From CAZEAC01 sp964510065 (GTDB taxonomy: Bacteria > Bdellovibrionota_C > UBA2361 > CAIXSY01): DNA of 24,577 nt. The number at the start of each line of letters is the position of its first letter. Within the stretch, counting starts at the first letter, position 1. Where the stretch lies: contig CAZEAC010000067.1 in NCBI GenBank assembly GCA_964510065.1, positions 1 through 24,577 of the forward strand. The letters run 5' to 3'. This document shows, piece by piece, positions 1-7,027 of the stretch. The translations under genes were made by a program, and so were the position numbers. The notes beneath the pieces were generated by a model. That model was given only the letters and a program-made list of their open reading frames with translations. It was not told where the DNA came from and made no database searches.

Positions 1-169
1 AGTCGTAACGTGTCGACTGACTTCGTTTTTCTAGGAATTGGTGCTCGACAGCCTGATAGGGTGAGATGCCTTCTGTAATAACGCGCGCCAGCGCGCGTTA
101 TTGCTGCGGACATCTTGACCTACCGCGCCAATTCCGTCGAAAAGCCTCGTCATTCGCCACGTTACGACT
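1..169. repeat. Long imperfect palindrome at the window edge
   Basis: Almost the whole stretch can fold on itself. The outer stem pairs 1-12 (AGTCGTAACGTG) perfectly with 158-169. A series of imperfect pairs (15-31 with 139-155) leads to GGAATTGG at 34-41 pairing with CCAATTCC at 128-135. Then 57-68 pairs with 111-122 with one mismatch and some G-T pairs. The tip is a perfect 12-bp stem, 77-88 with 91-102 (AATAACGCGCGC). A roughly 15-nt bulge lies at 42-56. It sits downstream of the minus-strand hydrolase gene and could be a long 3' hairpin, an interspersed repeat or a folded RNA. No T-run follows on the plus strand, and the other flank is outside the window. Positions 170-242 hold no recognisable feature. 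Confidence 0.6.
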
Positions 170-242
170 CCTCGCGACTAGGCCGCCTCGCATTTCAACG
201 CGACTTGGTGCTCTCGCGACGGACAAAAGTTCAGAACACGCT

Positions 243-1046
243 CTAGGTCGATTCTTGTAGCGCGTACCTTTCATCGAATTCGACAGTTAGGCCATCGTAT
301 GCAAGCTCAATCCCAGCCGGAAGCTTTGCCATGACTTCGTCGTAATCAACAGTGTGTGTTGTGTGCAAAATAAAAGTACGTTCAGCCTTAAGTGTCTGAG
401 CGACTTCGATGGCCTGTGGAATCGTGAAATGAGTCCTGTGTGCTTCGTAGCGTAAACCGTCAATGAACAGGAGTTTCACGCCAGAGAGTATCCGCATGCT
501 CTCCTCGGGAATTCTATTACAATCAGTGGCATAGGCCATATCACCAATGCGGAAGCCGCTCACCGGCTTTGAGCCATGGTAGAGAAGAAACGGAGTTATT
601 CTGGTCCCAGAAATCTCAAAATTTTGGCCTGCATTAAACTCGTGTAGCGTAAATTTTGGTTTGAATCCGCCTTCGTATTCCGAGTTTTCCGAGAAAATAT
701 AGGGGAAGGCCGCGCGAAGCTCGCCGAGCATAAGCGCGCTGCCATAGAGTGGGATTGGGCAATTTTGTGCAAAATTGTAGCCCTTCAGATCCTCAAGTCC
801 AAAAATATGATCGGCATGGGCGTGGGTATAGAGCACTGAGTCTATTCGGGTAATATTGGCGCGAAGCGCCTGGAAGCGTAAGTCGGTAGAGGTATCAATA
901 AGTAGGGAAGGCCGGCCTTCCCCGTACATAATTGCCGAGGTGCGGGTACGTTGATTCCTGGGCTTCCCGGAACGACATACCGCACACATGCAGGCCGGCA
1001 CCGGTACGCCGGTCGAGGTGCCACAGCCGAGGACTTGGATCTTCAT
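243..1046 (-). CDS. MBL-fold metallo-hydrolase, PhnP-like
   Basis: A 267-residue metallo-beta-lactamase-fold hydrolase. The N-terminus MKIQVLGCGTSTGVPVPAC followed by CAVC resembles the PhnP branch, which has an extra Cys-rich zinc site. The di-metal motif HAHADH lies at residues 75-80, and later candidate ligands are H157, D175 (YATDC) and H228/H231 (LHTTH). PhnP enzymes hydrolyse cyclic phosphodiesters such as 5-phosphoribosyl 1,2-cyclic phosphate; related proteins have other phosphodiester substrates, so the exact substrate is open. No phosphonate (phn) genes lie nearby. The gene is divergent from the DUF1844 gene, with 47 bp between starts and an inverted repeat there. No signal peptide is seen, so it is probably cytoplasmic. 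The family call is firm; the substrate is inference. Confidence 0.88.
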   Translation of the reverse strand: MKIQVLGCGTSTGVPVPACMCAVCRSGKPRNQRTRTSAIMYGEGRPSLLIDTSTDLRFQALRANITRIDSVLYTHAHADHIFGLEDLKGYNFAQNCPIPLYGSALMLGELRAAFPYIFSENSEYEGGFKPKFTLHEFNAGQNFEISGTRITPFLLYHGSKPVSGFRIGDMAYATDCNRIPEESMRILSGVKLLFIDGLRYEAHRTHFTIPQAIEVAQTLKAERTFILHTTHTVDYDEVMAKLPAGIELAYDGLTVEFDERYALQEST

Positions 1047-1059
1047 AATCGCTGGAATT

Positions 1060-1084
1060 GTACCAGGGAGTGTTCCTATGGTAC
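1060..1084. promoter_or_regulatory. Inverted repeat between divergent starts (operator-like)
   Basis: GTACCA at 1060-1065 is mirrored by TGGTAC at 1079-1084, with a weaker inner GGA/TCC pair. The dyad is centred between the minus-strand ATG at 1046 and the plus-strand ATG at 1094. A regulator site is plausible from position alone; a short hairpin is equally possible. Confidence 0.3.
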
Positions 1085-1093
1085 ATAGTGCGC

Positions 1094-1636
1094 ATGAGCG
1101 AAGAAGAAGAGAGTAAGCGCGCGTTTAAGATAAAAGATAACCGACGTTTCGACTCCGCGGGCAATGAGCGTAGCGAGGACAAAGAGGAATCGCGAGGGGC
1201 TGTCCAGGCAAAAGCCCAACCATCGGTCTTGTCGCAGAGTGCTCAGTCGAGCTCAGTACAGTCTGATATGAGTCGCGGAAATGCGGCTGCGGGAGCTTCA
1301 CGACCGGCCAGTGCCGGGTTTAGCTCGGCGAAAGCAGCTGAACATCTTAAATCTGAGAAAACCTACGCTGAAAGCGCTGGCTCTTTCGATGCGCCTCTTG
1401 ATTTCAGCTCGTTTGTTATCTCCCTTGCAACGCAGGCGCTTATGCAGATTGGCGCGGTTGAGCCGCCGCCGGGAGTGCAGGTGCCGATTGATAGTGGCGC
1501 GGCTCGCCAGACCATTGATATCCTCACCATGCTTCAGCAAAGAACCAAAGGTAATTTGGATTCCGCCGAAAGCCAGATGCTCGAGGAAATTTTGCACAAC
1601 CTAAGAATGAGCTTCATTAAAGTTTCTGGGAGATAA
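1094..1636 (+). CDS. DUF1844 family protein
   Basis: About 180 residues from the ATG at 1094 (MSEEEESKRAF); an in-frame ATG at 1058 exists, but its extension is hydrophobic, unlike the family, and lies across the divergent promoter region. The N-terminal half is charged and then Ser/Ala/Gln-rich low complexity. The C-terminal 75 residues form the conserved DUF1844 helical domain, recognisable by DFSSFVISLATQALMQIG followed by a TIDILTMLQQRTKGNLD stretch and a final helix. The molecular role of DUF1844 is unknown. The stop is 6 bp before the htrA GTG start, so the two are probably co-transcribed and this gene would provide the promoter. No signal peptide or membrane segment is seen. Confidence 0.85.
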   Translation: MSEEEESKRAFKIKDNRRFDSAGNERSEDKEESRGAVQAKAQPSVLSQSAQSSSVQSDMSRGNAAAGASRPASAGFSSAKAAEHLKSEKTYAESAGSFDAPLDFSSFVISLATQALMQIGAVEPPPGVQVPIDSGAARQTIDILTMLQQRTKGNLDSAESQMLEEILHNLRMSFIKVSGR

Positions 1637-1642
1637 CGCCTA

Positions 1643-3109
1643 GTGAATCATTGGTACCGCCTGATAGGCCTCATCGTGCTGGGAGCACAGCTCTCTTGTG
1701 TTGTCGGGGTATCCGCCGCTCCGACTCCTTCCGACGAATCGCTGTTTCATGAGGGAGCGCCGCCAGTTTCGGTTGCGATGACGCATGATGGAGTTCCTTC
1801 GTTTTCTGGAATGGTCAAGGAGCTCAGCCCCGCCGTGGTTAATATCTCGGTGGAAGGTGGCGAAGTTGCCAAAGAGGAGAAAGACGAGCTTCCTAACCCG
1901 TTTTTTAAGCATGATCCGCGTACGCCGTTTCGGTCTCTGGGTTCGGGAATTGTGCTTGATGAAGATGGCCATATTGCGACCAATGGCCATGTCGTAGGGA
2001 AAGCTAAAAAGATAATTGTAAGATTTCTTAACGATAAGAAAGAGTACACCGCGAAGCTTATCGGTATTGACGAGAAGACCGATCTCGCGCTGATTAAGGT
2101 TTCAGCTGGAAAGCCGCTCAAGTACGCTTTTTTGGGGGACTCCGATCAGATCGAAGTTGGGGACTGGGTCGTCGCGATTGGAAATCAGTTTCAGCTTGGA
2201 CAGACGGTGACCGCAGGAATTGTTTCGGCAACTTCTCGGCGTGTTCCTACTGGCTCGCCTTATGACGCATTCATTCAGACCGATGCGTCGATAAATCCAG
2301 GAAGCTCAGGTGGGCCGCTTTTTAATATCAAGGGGCAGGTAGTGGGAATAAACACTGCTATTTTTAGCCCGGGACGAGCACAGTTTGGAGGCTCAGGATT
2401 TAACATCGGTATTGGTTTCGCGATCCCGGTAAACCTTGCCAAGAAAATTTATTATCAGCTGCATAAAAGTGGGAAAGTCACCCGCGGCATGCTCGGCGTG
2501 ATGATACAAAGGATTGATGCTGATACCGCTGAAGCGCTTAATTTGAAATCTGTGAGTGGAGCGCTTGTTTCGGATATTGTCGCGGGGTCTCCGGCGGCGG
2601 GAGCAGGGTTTAAACGTCGGGATGTTATCGTCAGTTTTGATGGCCATCCGGTCGAGGATCACGACCAACTTCCGCTCATGGTGGCGAGCACCGCGGTGAA
2701 CACCAAAGTAAGTGTCGGAATCTTGAGGGATGGCAAGGAACAAGAACTCAAGGTCACAATTGCCGAGCTTCAAGATCAGGCGAAGGAGAATGATACAACC
2801 GTCGAAAAGGCCGAGAAGCCCGATGAGATCGGGTTGCGTGTCGCTGAACTTACTGCGGCGCTACTGCAGGCGCTGAAGCTTCCAAGCGACACGACTGGTG
2901 TGCTCGTTGAGACTATTGAGCCCGGTTCGCTTGCTGAGAGCACCGGCTTCCAACGTGGCGATATTGTGTTAGAGATCGACGGTAAGTCGATTAAGAATCG
3001 GGCAAGCTACCTCGAAATGCTCGGCAGTGTGCTTGCCTCTGATAAGCCGGTATTGGTGTTGCTAAGACGCACAGAGGGTACCAGATTCTTGACACTGAAA
3101 AAGAACTAA
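1643..3109 (+). CDS. HtrA/Deg family periplasmic serine protease (Do)
   Basis: A 488-residue trypsin-like protease with two PDZ domains, the DegP/DegQ/MucD architecture. Residues 1-26 form a Sec signal peptide ending near VSAA. The catalytic triad is visible: H116 (ATNGHVV), D147 (KTDLALIKV) and S222 (NPGSSGGPL). PDZ1 covers about 281-375 and PDZ2 about 395-485. The family degrades or chaperones misfolded envelope proteins. The GTG start at 1643 has a GGGAG element about 10 bp upstream inside the end of the DUF1844 gene. A family-typical GNPFGLG loop reads GNQFQLG (residues 180-186), which may alter the oxyanion/activation region. The next gene encodes an ECF sigma factor, consistent with an envelope-stress role (inference). 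DegP, DegQ and MucD cannot be told apart here. Confidence 0.95.
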   Translation: MNHWYRLIGLIVLGAQLSCVVGVSAAPTPSDESLFHEGAPPVSVAMTHDGVPSFSGMVKELSPAVVNISVEGGEVAKEEKDELPNPFFKHDPRTPFRSLGSGIVLDEDGHIATNGHVVGKAKKIIVRFLNDKKEYTAKLIGIDEKTDLALIKVSAGKPLKYAFLGDSDQIEVGDWVVAIGNQFQLGQTVTAGIVSATSRRVPTGSPYDAFIQTDASINPGSSGGPLFNIKGQVVGINTAIFSPGRAQFGGSGFNIGIGFAIPVNLAKKIYYQLHKSGKVTRGMLGVMIQRIDADTAEALNLKSVSGALVSDIVAGSPAAGAGFKRRDVIVSFDGHPVEDHDQLPLMVASTAVNTKVSVGILRDGKEQELKVTIAELQDQAKENDTTVEKAEKPDEIGLRVAELTAALLQALKLPSDTTGVLVETIEPGSLAESTGFQRGDIVLEIDGKSIKNRASYLEMLGSVLASDKPVLVLLRRTEGTRFLTLKKN

Positions 3110-3122
3110 TTGTCAGTACTTT

Positions 3123-3151
3123 GGCAGATCCTGCCGGGTAGTTTTTTCCCG
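3123..3151 (+). terminator. Possible weak terminator after htrA
   Basis: GGCAG (3123-3127) pairs with CTGCC (3131-3135) and six T follow at 3142-3147, after a 6-nt gap. An alternative stem pairs CGGG (3135-3138) with CCCG (3148-3151). The position right after the htrA stop fits termination, but the stem is short. The rest of the gap up to the sigma gene (3152-3329) shows no gene; a 5-bp TCTCA/TGAGA repeat near 3160-3176 is the only other structure seen. Confidence 0.3.
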
Positions 3152-3329
3152 TAACTCGCCTATCTCATTGAAGTGAGAGTGCTTTATTTTCGTATCCTCG
3201 CTTCCTGGCGCCTCTCGCCGTTCGAATGATTCTTCTTTTTGTCGCGCAGAGATTTGGCAGGCTTTTCGCATAGAACCAGACAAGGCGATTGGATCGGGCA
3301 TTTTTTTCCGCTCCAGTTTTTTGAGGTTC

Positions 3330-3962
3330 ATGGTGGATATGGAGATCAAAAGGACGGACGAAGAGCTTATTGCATTGTTTCTCAAGGGCGATAAACAGGC
3401 TTTTGAGGAGATTGTTGATCGCTATAGCCCAAAGGTATTTAGTCTGGCCACTCGCCTCACTCGAAATCAAGAAGATGCCGAAGAGGTATTGCAGGACGTT
3501 TTTGTCACTGTGTACCGGAAAATTCGAGGATTCGAGGGGAACTCGACGTTTTCAAGCTGGCTTTACCGTGTCGCCGTGAATGCCTCATTCATGAAGCTCC
3601 GCCGTAAGAAGCATAACAAGAATGTAGCGATGGATGATGTTTTGCCTCAACTTCAGAATTCGCCGGCTCTGCGATCGAGCGAACATGAAGAGGCAGATAA
3701 TTTAGCCTTTAGAAATCAGGTGTTGAATGCGCTTGAGGATGCCATTCGGCGCCTTCCGGATGAATATCGCCCCGTGTTTGTGCTGCGCGAAGTAGATGGC
3801 CTCACTAGTAAAGAGGTGGGTAAGATTCTAGAACTTTCAATTCCGGCAGTAAAATCAAGGCTGCATCGTTCACGAATGATGGTACGCCGTAGGCTTGGAA
3901 AATTTTACCGAGACTATTCGACGGCGATGGGTACGGTGGCCAAGTCGGTGGGGAATCTGTAA
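3330..3962 (+). CDS. ECF (sigma-70 family, sigma-24-like) RNA polymerase sigma factor
   Basis: About 210 residues. Sigma region 2 runs from about DEELIALFLKGD to the SSWLYRVAVNASFMKLRRKK segment and includes DAEEVLQDVFVTVYR. Region 4 follows an acidic linker: LPDEYRPVFVLREVDGL, then the helix-turn-helix TSKEVGKILELSIPAVKSRL. This is a standard group IV sigma without region 3. Start choice is uncertain: TTG 3321, ATG 3330 and ATG 3339 are in frame; I prefer 3330, and 3339 is preceded by GGTGG. No anti-sigma gene follows; the next gene is a convergent glycosidase and the gene stands alone. Proximity to htrA suggests, but does not show, an envelope stress regulon. Family assignment is firm. Confidence 0.93.
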   Translation: MVDMEIKRTDEELIALFLKGDKQAFEEIVDRYSPKVFSLATRLTRNQEDAEEVLQDVFVTVYRKIRGFEGNSTFSSWLYRVAVNASFMKLRRKKHNKNVAMDDVLPQLQNSPALRSSEHEEADNLAFRNQVLNALEDAIRRLPDEYRPVFVLREVDGLTSKEVGKILELSIPAVKSRLHRSRMMVRRRLGKFYRDYSTAMGTVAKSVGNL

Positions 3963-4043
3963 CTCGTAAGAAATCCGGGTAAAAAGGAGCATATCGTTGT
4001 TGCGATGAGGTCAGCGATAGTCGCTTGTCGTCTCAAATTCGGC

Positions 4044-5048
4044 TCAGCGTGAGCGACTCTTGAGATACTGATACAGATCTGAATATTGTTTCCCTGGTGT
4101 AAGGTTCCTGAGCCCGTAGCTGTTATCAGCGCTCGTTGAGTCAGTAAACTGGTAATAATACGCACGGGCGATTCCTGGTATTAGTTCAATCAAGAAAGGT
4201 AGGTAGCGTTCCATATATTCGCGCTGCTGGCTGTATCCTTTCTCGCCAATTTCGGTGAGCCAAATCGGTTTTTGTAAGTCATTTAAGAAATCTGCAACGC
4301 CGCCTGGAAAAATTACGCTCTCAAGACCGCTTCCGTAAAAGTGTACCGCCCATATGTCGACCAGCGACTCCAAGCCGAGGTCGAAAAGGTCTTTGTTGTA
4401 ATTGAGTGTGTCGGGATAATCCTGATTAATTGCCGTTGTCGCTGCTGAAATAATTAGCTTTTGCGGGGCGACCTCGCGAATTGCTTGCGCCGAAGATCGA
4501 AGTAGCGCCACGTAATTTTCTGGATTCTTGGTGAGGCTAAGTGTCGAATTCTCATCGAACATGTCGGTGTTTGGCTCGTTCCACACTTCGTATCCTAGAA
4601 TCTTCTTCTTTGAAGCGTAGCGCGCAGCGACTACTTTTGCCCATCGCTCAGCGAAGGTCTTCCGTGGGTCGCCGTCAGTCCAGTTATTGGAGTTGCTCAT
4701 CCAAGTAGGCACATCGGTGAGAACGACAATCGCCTTGGTAGTGCTGGGAATGTGAGAAACGATATCGTCATAAAAGGAGAAATCTATCGCCGAGGAAGGG
4801 GAAGGTTGCACCTGATCGTTCCAAGCAAAGAGCACTCGGATATGTCGCAGCCGCAGGGTTCGGCGCACTTCGCGAAGCTGCGAAGCCACGCTTCCAAATC
4901 TTGGATCGTTCGCAAAAGCATTTACTCCAAGCTTGGAGACAGGGATTCTCTTCTTTGGGAGAAAGGAGAACGCAGCTTTCTCGGTCTGAGCGTGTGAAGC
5001 AGCGTTAAAGGCGAAAATGACTGCAATTGTCAAAATAAGACGGTACAT
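4044..5048 (-). CDS. Exported clan GH-A type glycoside hydrolase (GH5/GH39-like)
   Basis: 334 residues from the ATG at 5048; a 5' in-frame extension exists, but this start gives a clean signal peptide (MYRLILTIAVIFAFNAASHA). The TIM-barrel retaining-glycosidase motifs are visible: acid/base E158 in GYEVWNEPN and nucleophile E266 in PIWLTEIGE, with an aromatic HFYGSG strand between. The spacing of about 108 residues fits clan GH-A. It probably acts on a beta-linked polysaccharide or glycan in the periplasm or outside the cell; the substrate cannot be read from the sequence. It is divergent from the cytochrome operon with 42 bp between starts and convergent with the sigma gene. The 80-bp gap 3963-4043 has only a 5-bp AGCGA/TCGCT hairpin. 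Confidence 0.82.
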   Translation of the reverse strand: MYRLILTIAVIFAFNAASHAQTEKAAFSFLPKKRIPVSKLGVNAFANDPRFGSVASQLREVRRTLRLRHIRVLFAWNDQVQPSPSSAIDFSFYDDIVSHIPSTTKAIVVLTDVPTWMSNSNNWTDGDPRKTFAERWAKVVAARYASKKKILGYEVWNEPNTDMFDENSTLSLTKNPENYVALLRSSAQAIREVAPQKLIISAATTAINQDYPDTLNYNKDLFDLGLESLVDIWAVHFYGSGLESVIFPGGVADFLNDLQKPIWLTEIGEKGYSQQREYMERYLPFLIELIPGIARAYYYQFTDSTSADNSYGLRNLTPGKQYSDLYQYLKSRSR

Positions 5049-5059
5049 ACTATAAACAA

Positions 5060-5082
5060 CTATCGGTAGATTTTTGCGATAG
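5060..5082. promoter_or_regulatory. Inverted repeat in the divergent glycosidase/cytochrome promoter
   Basis: CTATCG (5060-5065) is mirrored by CGATAG (5077-5082) across an 11-nt AT-rich centre, in the 42-bp gap between the glycosidase ATG and the cytochrome TTG. It is placed where a shared operator would be. Its right arm also overlaps the likely ribosome-binding region of the cytochrome gene. Functional assignment is speculative. Confidence 0.3.
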
Positions 5083-5090
5083 GTACAGCA

Positions 5091-5984
5091 TTGATCCATA
5101 AAACATGCACGTTAGTAACATCTCTTATTATAGCTCTTTTCGTTGCAGTTGCGCTATTGAGCTGCTCGAGCCAGCGAAGTGTCGAGAACGTTGATGTTCC
5201 GCGCGACCCCGAGACGATTGCGCGCGGCCGAACATTGGCAAAGGGCCTGGCCGCGTGTGGGTTTTGTCATGGTGAGTCTTCTCACCCTAATGCCATGCTC
5301 ACCGGTGGGCTTCCTTACTACGACATTTTGGGTGAGGTCCGTGCGCCAAATATTACTCCGGCAAAGTCAGGAATCGGCGAATGGAGTTTCATTGAGATCG
5401 CAAAGGCCATCAGAAACTCAGAGGGCCGAAATGGTCGGGAACTTTCTTCGGCTGCCCATGAGGGGTATGCGTGGCTTTCTGATAGAGACCTTTTCGCAAT
5501 TGTCGCGTACCTAAAGAGCCTGGCCCCGGTCGAGCATGAGGTGCCGAGGCGCGAACTTTCATTTTTTGATAAAGGTAAGAGTTTCATCTTTGAACGTCGA
5601 ACCGGCGACCTTGGGTTTATTCCTACTATTAACCCTCGCTTTGAAAAGGAGTACGGAAGTTATCTCGTCGAGAATGTCGGGCGGTGTATTTCATGTCACA
5701 ACAGCCCGGGGACCGTCTTTAGCGGGCACGAGTATCTTACTGGCGGCGAAACGGTTCAAACTGCGGAAGGAGCGAAAATTGCTCCGGGAATAACTGGATC
5801 GGAGGAGCAGGGCATTGGTACCTGGAGCGTCGAGTCCTTGGTGAAATATCTCCGTATCGGAGAGACCCCGGGTGGCGACGTAGTAAACCCGTCTTTTTGT
5901 CCAATTAAGTTCTACGCGAATGCGGAAGAAAAAGATCTCATTGCGATTGCGAAATATCTAAAATCAGTCGATGCGGGCACATAG
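5091..5984 (+). CDS. Di-haem cytochrome c lipoprotein
   Basis: 297 residues from a TTG start, supported by an intact lipoprotein signal: basic start, hydrophobic run, then lipobox ALLSC with C25. Two class I cytochrome c domains follow, with haem motifs CGFCH (56-60) and CISCH (199-203), each ending in a DL.AI..YLKS helix. The layout resembles the cytochrome subunits of membrane alcohol/aldehyde dehydrogenases, so periplasmic electron transfer is likely; no dehydrogenase partner is present. In relatives an MP..Y motif ahead of the last helix gives the axial Met. Here the corresponding sites read AAHE (121-124) and CPIK (270-273), so neither has Met. It heads an operon, ending 6 bp before tsaD. 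Confidence 0.85.
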   Translation: MIHKTCTLVTSLIIALFVAVALLSCSSQRSVENVDVPRDPETIARGRTLAKGLAACGFCHGESSHPNAMLTGGLPYYDILGEVRAPNITPAKSGIGEWSFIEIAKAIRNSEGRNGRELSSAAHEGYAWLSDRDLFAIVAYLKSLAPVEHEVPRRELSFFDKGKSFIFERRTGDLGFIPTINPRFEKEYGSYLVENVGRCISCHNSPGTVFSGHEYLTGGETVQTAEGAKIAPGITGSEEQGIGTWSVESLVKYLRIGETPGGDVVNPSFCPIKFYANAEEKDLIAIAKYLKSVDAGT

Positions 5985-5989
5985 ACTGT

Positions 5990-7027
5990 ATGCTTTGTCT
6001 GGCAATAGAAACAAGCTGCGATGAATCAGCAGTCTCCCTGCTTGAATCGGAAGCCGGAAGCTTTAGGGTGTTGAGCGAAGAGATCTCCTCGCAAACGAAA
6101 ATACATGAAAAATATGGAGGTGTTGTACCGGAGCTTGCCTCGCGCGAGCATCTTTCAGCGTTGCCGCTGATGCTTGATGCTGTCATGGAGAAAAACCAGT
6201 GTCGGTTAGCTGATATTGGACTTCTTGCGGTAACCCAAGGACCGGGACTGAAGGGCTGTTTGCTAATAGGGCTCGGTGTCGCTAAGGGCATGGCGTGTGC
6301 GGGCAATATTCCAATTGTTGGTGTTAATCATATCGAAGGCCACATTCGTTCTGCTCGTATTGCGAATTCTGAACTTTCCTACCCCTATCTTGCGCTTGTG
6401 GTATCCGGTGGGCACACTGAGATTGTGCAGGTAGATCAGCTCGGCGTGTATAAGGTTCTTGCACGAACCAAAGATGACGCCGCCGGCGAAGCCTTTGATA
6501 AGGCAGCAAATCTCTTGGGGCTCAGCTACCCAGGCGGTGCTGCGCTCGCGGCCCTTGCTGACAATTATCTAACGGAGAATCGAGGAATAATTGAGCGCGA
6601 TCTCGCGCTCCCGAAAGTTATGCGCGGGAGTAACGACTTTAGCTTCTCTGGTCTGAAAACCGCGATAGTTCTTCTCATTCGGCGCGAAGGGACGCGCATT
6701 GCCGATGAAAGTCGCCGTGCCGCCCTTGCCGCAGCAATTCAGGAAGCGATTGTAGACACGCTGGTCCATCGTGTTGAACAGATGGTTCTAAGAACAGGAA
6801 TCACCAGAGTTGCGGTTTGTGGTGGGGTCTCAGCGAATCGCTTGCTGCAGAAGCGCTTGGCGGCGCTTTCCGGTATCACGCTATTTGTTCCCTCGAAATT
6901 ACACTGTATGGACAATGCCACGATGATCGGATTTGTCGGAATTGAACGATTTCAGGTCTCGCGTGTCGGCGCCTCAAACCTAGAGGTGCGAAGCTTCTGG
7001 CCGGTCGAAGAGCTGGGGGTTCCATGA
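5990..7027 (+). CDS. tsaD: tRNA N6-adenosine threonylcarbamoyltransferase TsaD
   Basis: 345 residues, full family length (Kae1/Qri7/YgjD). It transfers the threonylcarbamoyl group from TC-AMP to A37 of ANN-decoding tRNAs, working with TsaB, TsaE and TsaC/Sua5. Visible marks are the N-terminal IETSCDES phosphate-binding segment, metal ligands H114 and H118 in VNHIEGH, the SGGHTEI motif near 139-145, the LGLSYPGG loop, FSFSGLKTA, and the late VCGGVSANRLL and DNATMIG motifs. It lies between the cytochrome gene and rsmA and overlaps rsmA by ATGA (7024-7027), implying translational coupling. No tsaB or tsaE is in the window. Recognition is secure. Confidence 0.98.
   Translation: MLCLAIETSCDESAVSLLESEAGSFRVLSEEISSQTKIHEKYGGVVPELASREHLSALPLMLDAVMEKNQCRLADIGLLAVTQGPGLKGCLLIGLGVAKGMACAGNIPIVGVNHIEGHIRSARIANSELSYPYLALVVSGGHTEIVQVDQLGVYKVLARTKDDAAGEAFDKAANLLGLSYPGGAALAALADNYLTENRGIIERDLALPKVMRGSNDFSFSGLKTAIVLLIRREGTRIADESRRAALAAAIQEAIVDTLVHRVEQMVLRTGITRVAVCGGVSANRLLQKRLAALSGITLFVPSKLHCMDNATMIGFVGIERFQVSRVGASNLEVRSFWPVEELGVP

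Noticed and set aside
1..169. Integron attC site (AAC ... GTT arms at the ends of the palindrome, also at 24481-24535)
   Set aside because: The seven-base core does not fit GTTRRRY (it reads GTTACGA and GTTGCGA), there is no R-box/L-box spacing, and no integrase or cassette array is present.
66..260. Possible 64-residue plus-strand ORF
   Set aside because: It runs straight through the palindrome and the end of the hydrolase gene, has Arg/Ser/Leu-biased composition and no ribosome-binding site.
3220..3227. GTTCGAAT, a T-loop-like sequence suggesting a tRNA
   Set aside because: The flanking bases do not form a T stem, and no acceptor, D or anticodon arm can be built around it.
3113..3470. Minus-strand ORFs in and around the htrA-sigma gap
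   Set aside because: They extend over the start of the sigma factor gene, share no family motif and lack plausible start signals.
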